Assembly: GCA_011799875.1 (NCBI GenBank) | Contig: CM022303.1 | Location: forward strand, 300,340,362 to 300,404,361 | Origin: Thinopyrum elongatum | Taxonomy: Eukaryota > Streptophyta > Magnoliopsida > Poales > Poaceae | DNA: 64,000 nucleotides | Reading direction: 5' to 3' | Shown here: positions 1 through 11,717 of the stretch, piece after piece | Position numbering within the stretch: the stretch's first letter is position 1 | Layout: every line of letters starts with the position of its first letter | Made by a program: the position numbers and the translations under genes | Notes under the pieces: model-generated | Database searches by the model: none | The model's input: only the letters and a program-made list of their open reading frames with translations | What the model was told of the DNA's origin: nothing

Positions 1-108
1 ACCAGTTCCAGTTGCCAGTGCTGTGCCCTCCATATTTCGCGGCGATGTTCTTGTTTTTACCGGGGGAACCGATGTTTTGGAGGAGGGTGGAGCCTTGGAC
101 GAACCCAT
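1..108 (-). CDS. Possible 5' end of a minus-strand gene (partial, hypothetical)
   Basis: An open frame begins with an ATG at 108 (context GGCCATGG, a good plant start context) and runs off the left edge of the window. The 36 visible residues are rich in Ser, Thr, Pro and Lys. They contain no domain I recognise. The flanking 109-514 is GC-rich and could be its leader. The 3.9 kb solo LTR at 515-4453 lies upstream in this reading. This may be no gene at all: the only support is a start codon in good context and base composition unlike the AT-rich transposon DNA beside it. Confidence 0.25.
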   Translation of the reverse strand, partial: MGSSKAPPSSKTSVPPVKTRTSPRNMEGTALATGTG

Positions 109-514
109 GGCCAAATTGTTGATTGTGTTGCGGTGGTCGTCTGTCGGTGGAGGGGAAGAAGATCCGAGGCGGCGAAGGACAGCGTAGCAGGAACAGCTCC
201 GGTGCGGTGGACGGTGGCGACGTTGGAGCGGCAACGGTGAGGCGCAAGACGACGTGGTTGAACTGGCTCGGGTACGGCGCATGTCGGCGTCCTGGAGGTA
301 GCTCGGGCTCGGCTTCAACTACTAGCCATGGAGGGCGTTGCAGTTGCGGTTGCGGTGGACGACGACGTCGGGGTATCGGCTCCGGCATGATGGAGGAGGG
401 CGGCGGTTGATGGGTGGGATGGGGTGGCGGACGGAGGACGCCGGGGTTTCGCGGCTGGTGGAGAGGTAGTTTTGGCGCCCACGGAGTACGAATGGGGAAT
501 CGGACCGGGGGAGC
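109..514. other. GC-rich gene-like flank
   Basis: The stretch is GC-rich with many CGG/GGC trinucleotides and no convincing long frame. It resembles the 5' leader or promoter-proximal part of a grass gene read on the minus strand. It ends at the target site GGAGC (510-514), which is repeated at 4454-4458 on the far side of the solo LTR. Confidence 0.35.
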
Positions 515-1797
515 TGTAACACCCCAAAAATGTTTTCTGAATTATTGAAATCTTTCCTTTAAAAATAAATGCTTTGAAAACCATATTTGGATCATATTAC
601 TTTTCTACCATTTGAAAACCCTTTCAAATTTTAATTGGGTTTCAAATTTTTCTTTAATGATTCTGTTTGAAAGATTTAGAATTATTGGGTAATTAATTTG
701 GGGGTTTTCAAACAATTGCATTTAGAATTTTTTTTGGAAATAATTTAAAATTTTCAAAGGAAATAACCTTTTCACTTCCTTTTAGCCCTCCTGAAGTCTT
801 CCAATAATTTATCTGCCACTCCAAATTTATCCCACAAGTCAAGCACATCTTATAGGACAATATCCAACTCCTTTCCACCTCACAAAAATATTTTTTCAAT
901 ATTTTATAAATTCCAAAGTTGGAATTTATATTATTCAATATCCCTTTGGTTTACAAAGGAACCACAATTTCTACAAGGATTCTACCTCCACCAAAATTTC
1001 CTCAGCAAATATATGGTACCCACAACCCATTTTTCCAAAAACTTGGGGTGCCACAGTTGAAAATTTTCAAATTCCACTCAATTCAAATTTGGACCAAATT
1101 CAATATTTCTGATCCAAACATATTTTTAAATGCTCCAAAAATTCCCAAACTTTGCCAGGCCCTCTCATATGCATCAACACATCACCACAAAAAATCCTCA
1201 AAATTCTAAAAATCCCTAGCACTCTCTGCCATGGGATCATACGAGTGTCTATACACTGTTCATAGCTCAATAAGATTCAGTTAACTGAATCTTCAGGGAG
1301 CAGGGGATGATCGAGCTGTGCACTGCACTTCATCCATCCTCTTCTCCTCCACGCCTTCCCTCGCCTTAAATGTGCAGCCGTGGGGCCTCCTCGTTAGCCC
1401 CTCGCCGTCAACAGGCTGGAGGCTGGCCGGTGCAACGGCCACCACGCTTGCCCATGGCAGGCCGAGCGGATCAGCTCGCGCCACCGGCCTCATTCACTGC
1501 GCCGCACCCTGCTAACCTACTTCCCTCTCCACGCGTCCCTTCCTTCCGCAGCCCCGCGCACTGACCAAACCCCTGGACCCCATCCGGCAGTCGCTGGAGA
1601 CGGGCACGTCCGCCGCGCCCGTACACCGACCTCGCCGTGGATAAGGCACCCGAGCTCAAATTCGTCCGCGCTGGCGCTTCGGACAGCTTCCACCACTCTC
1701 ACTGACACCCACCGACCATGGCCACCGCCCAAACCTACCTCGCCGACCACCGTAACTCCGGCGTGATCCGAACCTCGCCGGACCGCCTCGGATCGCC

Positions 1798-1806
1798 TAT
1801 AAAAGG
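1798..1806 (+). promoter_or_regulatory. TATA box of the solo LTR
   Basis: TATAAAAGG lies about 1.28 kb into the LTR and is followed by C/T-rich, GC-rich sequence typical of a plant transcription start region. It would drive plus-strand transcription towards 4459. Confidence 0.55.
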
Positions 1807-3716
1807 CCCTCCCGAGCTCCGTTCTCCTCAACAATCGCCTCCACCACCCCCCAATCGCCCCTATGCCACTTCCCTGACCTCGAGGAGGTCTCCTCCCTCC
1901 TCTCCGGTCACCACTCCGCCACCTCTGTTCCCGATCGGCTCGACGCCGTTACGCCACCACCACAGCTCAAACTTCACCAGTAGCCATATTATCCACCAAA
2001 CCATCAATCCCGCGGTCCAATTTCACTGCCCGAGCCCTCTCCGACGAATTCCAAAACCACCGAGCCACCGTCCGCCACCGTCGACCTCGCCGGCGTTCAG
2101 GTGCTCTCTGGCGACCACCACCACTTCCCTCCGAAGTGGCACTCCGCCCTGGTCACGTTCCGACCATTGCCAGCTGCAGGAACCCCGGCGATCGCCGCCG
2201 GTGACCGCCGTCACTTCTCTGCCTCGCGCGCGATCGGGTTCAAATTTGAACCTGACGGGTGGACCCCACCCCGCGCACTCTTTGTTTTCTTTTCTCTGTT
2301 TAAATCGAAGGCATATTCTTCTGTTTATGCCTTCCGCGCTGAGAAGCGTACTTCGGCCTGAAGCGTTTTCTGTTTAAACTGTGTAGGGACTGCTGTTTTA
2401 CGGAAAAGCCCCTTGTTTTGAAAGTTTAATAACTTTTAAACCACCACTCTGATTGAGTTGAACTTTTTTTTAATTCTTATTTTTCTCTCTAGTTTTTTAG
2501 TATTTATTTAAAAATGTTTTGAGACAACTTTTTGCACTGTTGACAAATTTTTAATTCGGGTTGAATTTGAATATTTTCAGAAAAAGAAGAGGGAAACCTT
2601 GCTGAGAATTTTGAAGGGTTTTCACCTGACTACTTTGGACAAGGCAAGCATTATTGAACTTGGGATATGGTGATTGCATTTGCATTTACATGTTTGCATC
2701 GGTTGGTGTTGCACCACTTATATCACAAGTGCATGCATGTTTGGTCATATCACTTCTTATGCTTGTCTTGCACTTCACTCAAACAAGGTAACTTACTGAC
2801 TTGGTATAGCTGTGAGATATTCAGGAGGGTGTCTCCTGCCTTGGACGTGCTGGTAGGCACGGGTCATTATTTTGACACGGTGGTGTCACGTGACTATGTG
2901 GAACATACTGGTGATGATAATTAACACCTCCTGAGTCGGCCTAGATCGAGTCTTGTTCCGTTACACCTAGCTGGATACCATGCTGCCACGAGTCCTTTCG
3001 CAAGGAAGGTACGGCTGAGTAAGTTGTTAACCCCTGTCCAGGTACACACCGTACAGAGGGCCACGATGAGGGTTTCCAGGGCCTTGGACTAAATCCTGTC
3101 ATCGGGTCAGGGGGCATGGGTGTTCCAGTTGTAAACGGGAGGGGGGCACCCCTTGGAATCTGCGCGTATTAATAGTGATCCCATGCAGGACGTTGGTCTC
3201 TCCGTCTTAGAGTTTTTCTTGAATGATGCTTTGGGTGATTCCTGGCATCCGGAAAGTTAATCTGGTGTGTGCTGGTCAGGTGTGTTTTCAACCCAAAGAC
3301 CGTAATGGGAATTAGTCAATGTCACGGTGCTGACTAAAGAAATCCTTTACTTCTGGGTAAAGAGTACACCCTCTGCAGAGTTTAAACCTATTCGAATAGC
3401 CGTTGTCCACGGTCAAGAGCGTTAGCTGGGTGGGTCAAGTGTCGGTCCCGGTGTCGGTCTCCGGAGGAAATAATTTTAATATGCCTGAAATATTTTGCAG
3501 GATAATTATTGACACCCTGATGTTACCATGAATATTTTATGCATGTTAAATATTATTATGGTTATGCATATTATTGAGGACTAACCCGTTTCTCTTATTT
3601 TTATATTTCCTGAGTGTCTCAGGGGCTGGCCAGACTACCCCGGGCACTCAATTTTATTTTCAAGACCTCTCGTGGCGTCTCTCGAGTTAACAGGCGGTTC
3701 CGCCACTACTCTTGTG

Positions 3717-3830
3717 GACACCCGACTGGCATTTCTCTTCAAGTCCGACCGTGGCGTCACTTGACACCCGACTGGCATTTCTCTTCAAGTCCGACCGTGG
3801 CGTCACTTGACACCCGACTGGCATTTCTTT
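3717..3830 (+). repeat. 46-bp tandem repeat in the solo LTR, about 2.4 copies
   Basis: Copies begin at 3717, 3763 and 3809, exactly 46 bp apart, each starting GACACCCGACTGGCATTTCT. The first two are almost identical and the third is partial. Confidence 0.85.
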
Positions 3831-4191
3831 TATTTTGCTGAGTGTCACTTGGGCTGGCTAGCCTACCCGTGGCATTCATTTGTTTAATTTCTAATAAGTT
3901 TGATCATGACTAACATGCTTTATTTACGTTCATATCATTTATTTGTCATGATTTCACTTTCAGTTAGCACGAGCATATGCATCCATTATATCTTTTGTTC
4001 TTAATGTTTGCGAGTACATTCCAACGTACTCATTGGCTTGTCCCTGGCTATTTACTTGGCCAGACTTGGAGGAGGACGAGCTTGTGGAGGAGGATTGCAC
4101 TAGCGAGCCCGACGCTTAGAGGAGTCCCTGTTAGTCAACCTGTGAGATAGGAGTCTACCACTTGTATCATCCGCTGAGCTTCCACTACACA

Positions 4192-4197
4192 AATAAA
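4192..4197 (+). terminator. Poly(A) signal-like AATAAA in the solo LTR
   Basis: AATAAA lies 256 bp before the LTR end, with a second AATAAA-like site (GTAATAAAC) near 4301-4309. This fits the R region of a retrotransposon LTR on the plus strand. Confidence 0.4.
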
Positions 4198-4458
4198 ATA
4201 GTCAAGCCTCACACTGACGCTTGGCTCTATGTTATTGTACTAGTATTTTATCACCACCACACCACTGTCATATTCCGCCACTGTCATCTTTTTGCAAGTT
4301 TGTAATAAACTTTGTTGAGCCCTCAGACTCAACCCTGTGTAATATTATCTTGTACTGGTTATCTGTATCAAGGAAGTCCACCAGTTGTGTTGATCTTGGG
4401 GCTGGTGTGACTTAGGGCTATTCTGGGAATTATTCTCAGAAATGGGCCCGACAGGAGC

Positions 4459-5449
4459 TTAGGGGAACCATATTTTGGTCTGGGACGCGCTTGTTTGAAA
4501 TTTGAGGAAAGTACAAACTTTGCCCCCCTCTTAAATTTCGGACCTACTACGGGTCGGGGGTAGGATGGTAATCCTAGGTGTCCCAAATAGTGGGCGGGAG
4601 CAATTTCGGCCGAGCACATGTGTGTTTAGGCGGCCATGGTGTATGAATGTTTTTCGGAGGCGGTTGTGTGGCGTCTAGATGAAGTTACAAACCTACCCCG
4701 GTTTAGACCTTTGGATGTCGGGCCGGTAGGTTTCACGGGTCGGAATTAGAAAAGTAATTTCCTTCTACCAAACATTGGTCTCACGCGGTTTCGGGCAAGT
4801 AGAGGCTCTTTTGGCACTTCGTTCGAAATTTTGAAACAGAAGCATTCACGTTTAGAGTAATCTTGAACTTTGAGGATTGACCTAAATAGACAATGTTAAA
4901 TTTGACCTTGTATGTTTGAAAACCTCATTAAATTATGCGCTTCTTTTTGAAATTTTGACACTTGAAAATCCTATAACTACGATTATTTTGGAATGGAGGA
5001 GGTAAATTTGAATCTATTTTGTACACGACTATATATGCTGTTATGTACAAAAGCAGAGCAAAGATTTGTGCCCCCATAATTTAGGTATGATTTACAAATG
5101 CCATGATCTTGAATTCAAATAATTAAATGGACTTCATGTTGAATTTGAATTTTTTAAACCACCTTAAGTTGAATTCAAATGTGTGCTAGTTCCTAGCTAG
5201 CTATTTATAATGTTCATTGTGTAACTTTTGTATGTATAATGTGCTTTACACACACAACATGAACTATACTCACGTTTATATTCGAATTGCTAAAGCGATG
5301 CATTGTCTGGAATTCAAAATACTGACTCTATGGATCAATTATGTCGAATAATAACATAGACATGCTCAAATTCGATAGAATATAGATGTCTGATGGATCA
5401 ATGACAGTTCCTTATGCGAATTGCAAATATCATGATCCCATCCTAATAT
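4459..5449. other. No gene seen; AT-rich intergenic sequence
   Basis: This is the right flank of the solo LTR insertion. It holds no long open frame and no recognised terminal repeats. If a minus-strand gene lies to the left, this would be its upstream region, separated by the solo LTR. Confidence 0.4.
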
Positions 5450-5499
5450 TTGGATACAATTTATATTTATAATCAATGTGTACATCAGTCTTTTACGTG

Positions 5500-6450
5500 T
5501 AGTTTCACTCTCCATAGGACCCTCCTCACACACGTGCTAACTTTCTCTCTCTCACATACGCGCACACGGTTTATATCCATCGGTGGTCTCTCACACATGT
5601 TCACACACTCTCTCCCGAGGTGTCTTTCTCGCACACATGCTCTCGATATCACCCTCCCTCCCTCTCACAACCATTTACGACTGTTTTCACTAACCTTTAT
5701 CGCAAGCACTCTTCCTCTCACACGCATATGCACACACAGTCCCCATCGACCCTTTCTCTATACATAGACCTGCCTACGTGTCTCCTGCACGCACATTATC
5801 TTTAGGCCTGTCTCGCACGCATTGTCTCCACCTCTCTTCCTAATTGACAAATATGATTCCAGCAAAGCATTCTGTAGGATGCCCCTTAAAGTTAGGTTGG
5901 ATGAATGGTAATATCAGAGATAAGGGGTTACTTTAGTCCTAGGACCTAGGGTTACAAATCCTAGCCGACTTTATCAGTGGACACAGAGTCCTTCATGACT
6001 CTGGTATCTTTGTCTTGTACGACTAGTCCTCCATGGGTCTCCCTGAATGCGTCACGGGCCGACCAATGTGGTGTAGGATGGAACCGACCCAAGGGCCTCA
6101 CCTCATCCCACCGGACCTCATGTGGTGACACACCCTCTGCCCCTAGGTCTCGTTATCTTCTCACACCCACACATACCAACACAGACACCACACAAAATAT
6201 TTTCTCCTCATGCCTCTATCCCCTCCCCCCTTGCATGTACACACTCAAGGGCATCTCTCGCGTGACATCCTATTCGTCTCTCTCTCTAGACCTCTCTCAT
6301 TTCTCGTGCCATCTCTCCCACATCGCCCCCCCCCCCCACCCCCACCCGCCCCTCTATCCATGCCTCTCTCGAATACGTAATACGTACACATACCCTCTCT
6401 AGGCCCTGCCAAATACATCAACTACACATTCACACATGTTACATCTTATC
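5500..6450. repeat. CT/CA-rich low-complexity region
   Basis: Long runs of CTCTCTC and CACACA alternate, including a C12 run at 6326-6337. The open frames here are translations of low-complexity sequence and are not called. Repeats of CATTCACACATGTTACATC type occur at about 6426 and again near 6796, 7861 and 22481. Confidence 0.6.
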
Positions 6451-7185
6451 ACGTACCCCATTGATCTAAAAAGCCCTCTCTTCATGTTTACTTCCCATAC
6501 AACATTCCTTTTGAATAAAACCACACAAAGTGTGGACAAAAAATTATTTTAGAATTTCTACATATATACACCATTACAAAGTTATATGGAGTATGAAAGT
6601 TAATTTGCATTGCATGGTGCACCCAATGATATTTATTCCGCACTATGAATTTTTATATTTTTATACTATATATAAAGTTAGTCATAATAAAGAGAAACGA
6701 AGAGCATCTCTCTCTCCATCGCACACACCCCCTCTACGCCCCTTTCACGTACACACACAAACTATCTCCGGGTCCTCTAAAAGTACTCCCCCAACACATT
6801 CACACATGTTTCATCTTTCTCTCGTGATATATACAGTGACGATGATTGTATCTGAAGCGAAAGCATGATACATACATTGGACTTCAGAATCCACTCATTA
6901 CGGTCACCATTTATGTTTTGTGGTTATTATACAGTCACGGGCTCACCGTACAGCTCTGTATTTGTTCAAGACATGACTAGTTGACCAGTCAAATGCTCCA
7001 TGTGGCACCTCTAGTGTTGCATCACATTATCTCACTACTATTGGGCCCACCTGTTGGCGTGTATAAGAATGAAAACAAACGATAAAAAAATATTAGACGG
7101 TGGTTCGAAGTCATGACCGCGGGCACAGTGGACAAGGTGGCCTTGTATTGGTATGCTGAGCCGTCTGTTTAACACACAGGAGCTG
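6451..7185. other. No gene seen; AT-rich intergenic
   Basis: AT-rich sequence with no terminal inverted repeat or coding signal that I can support. It contains one further copy of the CATTCACACATGTT motif near 6800. Confidence 0.4.
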
Positions 7186-7189
7186 GTGT

Positions 7190-7320
7190 GGTGATTATAC
7201 ACACACGCACGCATGCACACGAACTGCATGCACGCAACACTCACACGTACACAGGCAGCCACGCATGCACGCAACACTCACACGCACACACGCACGCATG
7301 CATGCACACACCACACGACC
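7190..7320. repeat. Alternating purine-pyrimidine (CA/CG/CATG) tract
   Basis: The tract is nearly pure RY alternation (ACACACGCACGCATGCACAC type), with the phrase GCATGCACGCAACACTCAC repeated about 38 bp apart. Such tracts are prone to Z-DNA formation. The small frames here are not genes. Confidence 0.65.
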
Positions 7321-7399
7321 AACATACACGATCATGCTCAAGTGCTCAACCTACACATGCATGCGCACACATCAGGCCCTGACAGACACATACCCAACC

Positions 7400-8640
7400 A
7401 GGTGGTTCCCGTGCACGGGTTGGAGTCTTGTCGCACCTGTGTAAAATTGTGTTTATCTTACTTTTTTCCTATGCGAACTGACAAGTGGGACCCACAAGGA
7501 ACGTGGTCAATTTAACCAGCCAACATAGTGCCACGCAGACTATTTGGCCGGTCAATAGAGTGCAATCCGATGCTGAATGGTGAGCAAGTCCGTAATGAGC
7601 GTATTCTAAAGTCCGGTGACCGTATTACGCTTTTCGCTTGAAATACTCTAACCGCCTGTGTATTTATCTCTTCTCTCGCTCTCTCTGTGGAGCCGAGTAG
7701 GCCAACGTGCCAGTGCCTAAATTGGCGCACGCCACCCCATTATTGTTGTACTGGTTTCGTAAGAGCGAACAAGCATTCACGTCTATCGTACAAACTACAA
7801 ATATTTGAATCCACTTTATGCCCAATATCTCTCAGTATGCCCTCCAAAAGTACATCTCTACACGTTCTCGCATGTTACATCTAACAACTATGCAATACAG
7901 CACTACTACTACACTCTAACACAATAAATCATATGTGTTTTTAGTTTAGTAGATCTCATATTGTTACTTAATTATTCAGTTTGCATACATTAAAATTGCC
8001 TTTGAAATGTATGGCTAGTATCATCTACCGCGCGGGAAAAATCCTGCCCTTGCCTGTTTAATCGAGTTTGTATCAATGGATCATGTGAAATAGCAAAACT
8101 ATAGTAGTACTACAGTACAAGTAACCGTTCACTGGGCTGCAGTGTCATGTACTCCGTCGTAAGAGTGGATCACTCGCTTTCATAAATGTTCTAATCCCTT
8201 TCGCCGACATGTGGGACATCAAGCAACCGGGTCCACGTGCCATACCGAAATAACAGTGCAGAGCAGCAGGGGTGAAGCACCCCAGTCATGGCGCCGGCAT
8301 AGTAATGAGCAATGAGGCGTCAAATCACAAAGCTACACCTTTCCCGTAGTTAAGTTGGAGGGATGAAGTGATGCTAAAAAAAGAAGTTGGAGGGACGAAG
8401 CAACCATCATTTCACTCGTTGCTGAATCCGCTTCTCCCTCATCTTCTTCAAGTTAACCACGTGTTGCTTCTGCCGTTGTTCTGCCTCATGTGGGACGCGG
8501 ATCGGCTTGGTAAATCACTGACACGTGGGACCGCATATTAGCAAACCGCCAGGCCAACGTCCTCTAAAAATAAGAAACCTCCCTCGCCTTCCGTGTGGCA
8601 AAATCACCTCCTTTTTACTAATCTTGAAATAATTTTTTAG
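7400..8640. other. Intergenic; promoter-like repeat cassette
   Basis: No coding region is seen. The phrase CACTGACACGTGGGACC occurs at 8516 and contains a G-box (CACGTG). Related copies occur at 9754 and 22866, so this stretch belongs to a dispersed, diverged repeat. Confidence 0.45.
8312..8460 (+). repeat. Diverged direct repeat, copy 1
   Basis: Contains GAGGCGTCAAAT, ACCATCATTTCACTC and CCGCTTCTCC in the same order as the block at 8931-9020, with many substitutions. It looks like an old local duplication about 0.6 kb apart. Confidence 0.55.
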
Positions 8641-8701
8641 ATCAATATAATCGAGATTTGTATAGATAGCACACAGGAGAAAAACCAAGTGGTACGGTTA
8701 A

Positions 8702-8771
8702 GGGCATCCACAATGTGTAGCCAAATGTGAAAATAGCTTTTGGCATCAATGGGAACCATTGTGGAGGGTGC
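8702..8771. mobile_element. Short MITE-like inverted repeat
   Basis: CATCCACAATG (8705-8715) is mirrored by CATTGTGGAGG (8757-8767) with one mismatch. The outer bases GGGCATCC resemble the ends of small grass hAT-type MITEs. No clear target duplication is visible, so the class is tentative. Confidence 0.35.
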
Positions 8772-8930
8772 TGCCAAAGCCAAAAAGAGGGAACCGAAGC
8801 TCCCTAATTGATTGATTGAAGGAATAGAAAAATGCAAACTCTCTCCTCTTTCCCCCGTGCTTGGACGCGTGTATAGTATAAAGCACAGAGTCTACTCCCC
8901 TGCCCCTTCTATCACAAATCATAAAGCAGT

Positions 8931-9020
8931 GAGGCGTCAAATGACAAAGCATGGACGAAGAAACCATCATTTCACTCTTCACTGACTCCGCTTCTCCATC
9001 GTCTTCTTCGAGAAACCACC
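8931..9020 (+). repeat. Diverged direct repeat, copy 2
   Basis: Second copy of the block at 8312-8460, shorter because about 45 bp in the middle are missing relative to copy 1. Confidence 0.5.
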
Positions 9021-9256
9021 TTACCGCACTAAGCTGGACGGACGACGCTATTGTGTAGTAGTACATTTACGCCTCCTTTGGTTCAATGGACTTCCTGGAT
9101 GCAAAGAAGGAAGTTGTCTTGGCTTGCAGGCGGCACTTGCGAATGACTTACCGTGGTCTCCCTCAATGGTGTGCTCCGTCGAACTCACTTCGCCAAAGCC
9201 ACAACTTTCGAGATATCATCGACGTCACCGCAATGGGGAAGGAAGTCAAATAGTTA

Positions 9257-9350
9257 CTACCTCCATTTTTTTGTATACAAGGCCAGTATCAAAATTACAA
9301 TTTGCAGAAGGCCACTAACACTAATCGAGGCAAAATTGATGGGGTTTGCC
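9257..9350 (+). mobile_element. Truncated Stowaway-like MITE fragment
   Basis: The stretch opens with CTACCTCCATTTTTTTGTAT, close to a Stowaway terminal sequence, but no matching inverted end is visible downstream. It is probably a one-ended remnant. Confidence 0.3.
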
Positions 9351-10239
9351 TCGTACTAGCAAGCAAGGACATTAATATACCCTTGCATGCATGCGGAAGT
9401 GAGAAGGTTGGTTTGCATGGTGCTGCATTAATCAAGCAATGAGGAGTGAGATGGTTAGCTCTTTGGGCGTTGGAGAAAAAATACGCATTAATTGGCACGT
9501 CAAACGAGGATTTGTATCGATCAATCCCGTGAAGGAAAACCCCGCCTTTCTTTTTTAACACAAGTAGTACGTACTTGTATCCTGTTTGGGTCTAGGCCTT
9601 GCATTTCCATACTTTGCCACACATTTTTGCCAAGCTTGCCTAAAGTTTTTCAAAATGAAAAGGAGGTGCACTTGCGCACGGCTGTCGCGGTCACACCGCA
9701 CCCTCACACAGTCGCTCCTGCACGCCGCAAACCCAACCAAGGGAACGCACCCTCACTGACACGTGCTACCGCATGTGATCAAACCAAACTCAGCGATCCT
9801 ACCGCTGACACATAATTTTTGTTCATACGTATGTTTATCCAACCACATGTTGGGGAAGATCCGTGCGGCCCATGTGGTGGTCTGTTCGGGAATAAGAAGA
9901 GGTGAGGAAGAAGAAGGGTTAGGATACGTAGGATATTCATCCAACCGCCTGAAATGGTCGACTGACCCAAATGATGAAAGTCAGGCGACTTGCATAAATA
10001 TATGTTTTTACACAGCAAAAGATGCCTAAAAACAACAACATAAAGAAAAACTATCACTGCTCGCGGAACGAGCCGGCCTCGTCGTCTTTGGCTGCCGACG
10101 CGAACTAGCTGTAGCTGCCGACGTGTGTCTCCGCACCGTGGTTGTCCTCGGCCTCCAGCTACTCATTCACGCGAAGCGTGCGGGTGCTCTACATGGACGC
10201 GAGCACTGCCCGGTTCACGTCCATGATGTTCGGTTCCGC
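9351..10239. other. No gene seen; promoter-like repeat copy
   Basis: Holds the CACTGACACGTG copy at 9754-9774 and a preceding ACGGCTGTCGCGGTCACA phrase that has counterparts at 11770-11860 and 22800-22860. No supported coding sequence. Confidence 0.4.
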
Positions 10240-10500
10240 CTACAGGAGGGCCTCGATGGTAGCGGCATCCACGCGCTCCGCGTCGAGTTGAGCCTCCGCC
10301 GCCCAGTTCAAGTCCAGGACGTCCGGTTCCGCCTGCAGGAGGGCCTCAATGGCAGCGGCATCCGCTTGCTCTGCGTCAAGTTGAACCTCCACCGCCCGGT
10401 TCATGTCCACGACATCCGGTTCCACCTGTAGGAGGGCCTCGATGGCAGCGGCATCCGCTCGCTCAATGTCTAGTTGAGCCTCCGCCTCCCGGTGCTCCTT
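10209..10500. repeat. 93-bp tandem repeat, three copies
   Basis: The repeat carries AGGAGGGCCTCGATGG at 93-bp steps and keeps the minus-strand reading frame (93 = 3 x 31). The copies differ by scattered substitutions. Confidence 0.8.
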
Positions 10501-10791
10501 TAGGATCGCCAGGTTCAACCGCTGGTCCGCCTGCACCATGGGGGACCCGGACGCCAGCACGAAGTCGACGTCCATCATCTCATACGCATCGGGGGCCTTC
10601 TGTGCCGCGACCTCCGCCATGAACATTGGATCGGCTTCCTCCTCCTCGTAGCTTGGCTCGAGACAACTCGGGGATTGGCCCGCCGCAAAGCCAGCTTGTG
10701 AATGGAGGTCTGTGGCGCCGACCGCCGCCGCGATTTCTGTGAGGCGCTCCGGCGTCAACATCTTGTTGTACGTGATCTTGCGGTGCACCAT
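10240..10791 (-). pseudogene. Hypothetical protein with 31-residue tandem repeats, truncated by a stop
   Basis: A minus-strand frame starts at the ATG at 10791 (MVHRKITYNKML...), with an in-frame upstream ATG at 10896 also possible. Its C-terminal half consists of 31-residue repeats (QLD.E.ADAAAIEALLQ.EPDV), spaced 93 bp apart in DNA at 10241, 10334 and 10427. In the last copy the Gln of ALLQ is a TAG (10240-10242); the frame stays open beyond it, so this looks like a recent nonsense change. The repeats are acidic, Ala/Leu-rich and probably helical. I recognise no family. It could be a host gene relic or a transposon passenger. Confidence 0.45.
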
Positions 10792-10896
10792 GGCTTTTCG
10801 GCAAACTAGGGGGCGACTGATGGCTAGGGGATCGAAAGGTGGGGGAATGGGCTGGACAGGAGGTGTGGTTTTGGGGCAGTAGTGACCGGCCGGCAA

Positions 10897-11228
10897 GTAG
10901 CTGGCGTAGGCCGAGCAGCGAAGGTTCTAGTGTGAATAGTAGTTCTGGTGACGACCGGTCAATCGGTTTTGACTGTGCGGAGTTTGCAAAGCCGGACGGC
11001 TGGAGCCTGGAGAGTTGTGGGGTGGGATGGGACCAAAGTTTTGGAGTTTCATGTGGCAGACGTCCGGACTTCCCCACCGTTCCTGTCGACGATGAGGCGG
11101 TGACTTCATAAATCTCAAGATGACTAGCAAGATGCCCGTGCATTGCACGGAACATTAGGATGCATTTTTTTTTACAAAACACCTGTTGTGATTGACCCAT
11201 GCAGGAGTAATCCCATGTTAAAAACTAA
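10897..11228. other. GC-rich flank, no supported gene
   Basis: Upstream sequence of the repeat protein. It includes the near-palindrome CCCGTGCATTGCACGGA near 11133-11149, followed by a T-rich run. No open frame here has independent support. Confidence 0.35.
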
Positions 11229-11300
11229 TGATATCTCGAGAATTTCATCAAAAAATGGTATCTCGAGAATTTCATCGAAAAATGATATCTCGAGAAAGAT
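11229..11300 (+). repeat. 27-bp tandem repeat, about 2.6 copies
   Basis: Copies of TATCTCGAGAATTTCATC start in register at 11229, 11256 and 11283, each 27 bp apart. Confidence 0.8.
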
Positions 11301-11600
11301 GAGAGATATGGTGAGGAGGAGTGGGGCGCGGTGGTGATTGGTGGTCGGACTTAGCGGAGGCATGGGGATGGACGACGCTGGCAGCGGCCACCATGCCAGA
11401 TTATTCTAGAGGCTTCCTTTTTTAATTACTCAATAATGAAGTTGTGGAAGATAAGGATGAACGATAGAGGTGTGGGTATCCTTTTGCAAAATTGCCATAG
11501 TTTGCTTTCTATCCGTCAGATATAGATCGGACGGTCTATATTGCAAGATGGCAGGCACACCATCATCACCGAGAGTAGAGATAAGAGTAGAGATAGAGGT

Positions 11601-11717
11601 ATGACGGCTCAGTCTCTCGAAGGTGCTCATAGGGGTAGGGTGTGCGTGTGTGCGTTCATAGGGGTGAGTGTATGCGCGCATGTATGAGCGCTTGCATCTG
11701 TACTGTGTTAAAAAAAG
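11601..11717 (+). mobile_element. Probable non-LTR retroposon 3' tail
   Basis: A GGGGTGAGTGTATGCGCGCA-type sequence leads into CTGTACTGTGTTAAAAAAA. This resembles the 3' end and poly(A) tail of grass LINE/SINE elements. No reverse transcriptase frame is present upstream, so it is a strongly 5'-truncated copy if the call is right. Confidence 0.45.

Larger units (their letters stand above)
515..4453 (+). mobile_element. Solo LTR of a long-LTR (Gypsy-type) retrotransposon
   Basis: The unit opens with TGTAACACCCC and closes with GGGCCCGACA, so it has TG...CA ends inside a short TGT/ACA inverted repeat. A perfect 5-bp duplication, GGAGC, flanks it (510-514 and 4454-4458). It contains a TATA box (1798-1806), a GC-rich region downstream of it and poly(A)-like signals near 4192, as expected for U3-R-U5. 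No primer-binding site, gag or pol is present, so it is read as a solo LTR left by LTR-LTR recombination. At 3939 bp it is a very long LTR. The 219-codon frame inside it (1718-2377) starts upstream of the TATA box and has no recognisable domain, so it is not called a gene. Confidence 0.85.

Noticed and set aside
1718..2377. 219-codon plus-strand frame in the solo LTR
   Set aside because: It begins upstream of the LTR TATA box, is Pro/Ser/Arg-rich as expected for GC-rich leader sequence, and shows no domain.
3717..3830. CRISPR-like array
   Set aside because: Direct head-to-tail 46-bp repeats without spacers in a plant LTR; the same applies to the other tandem repeats in the window.
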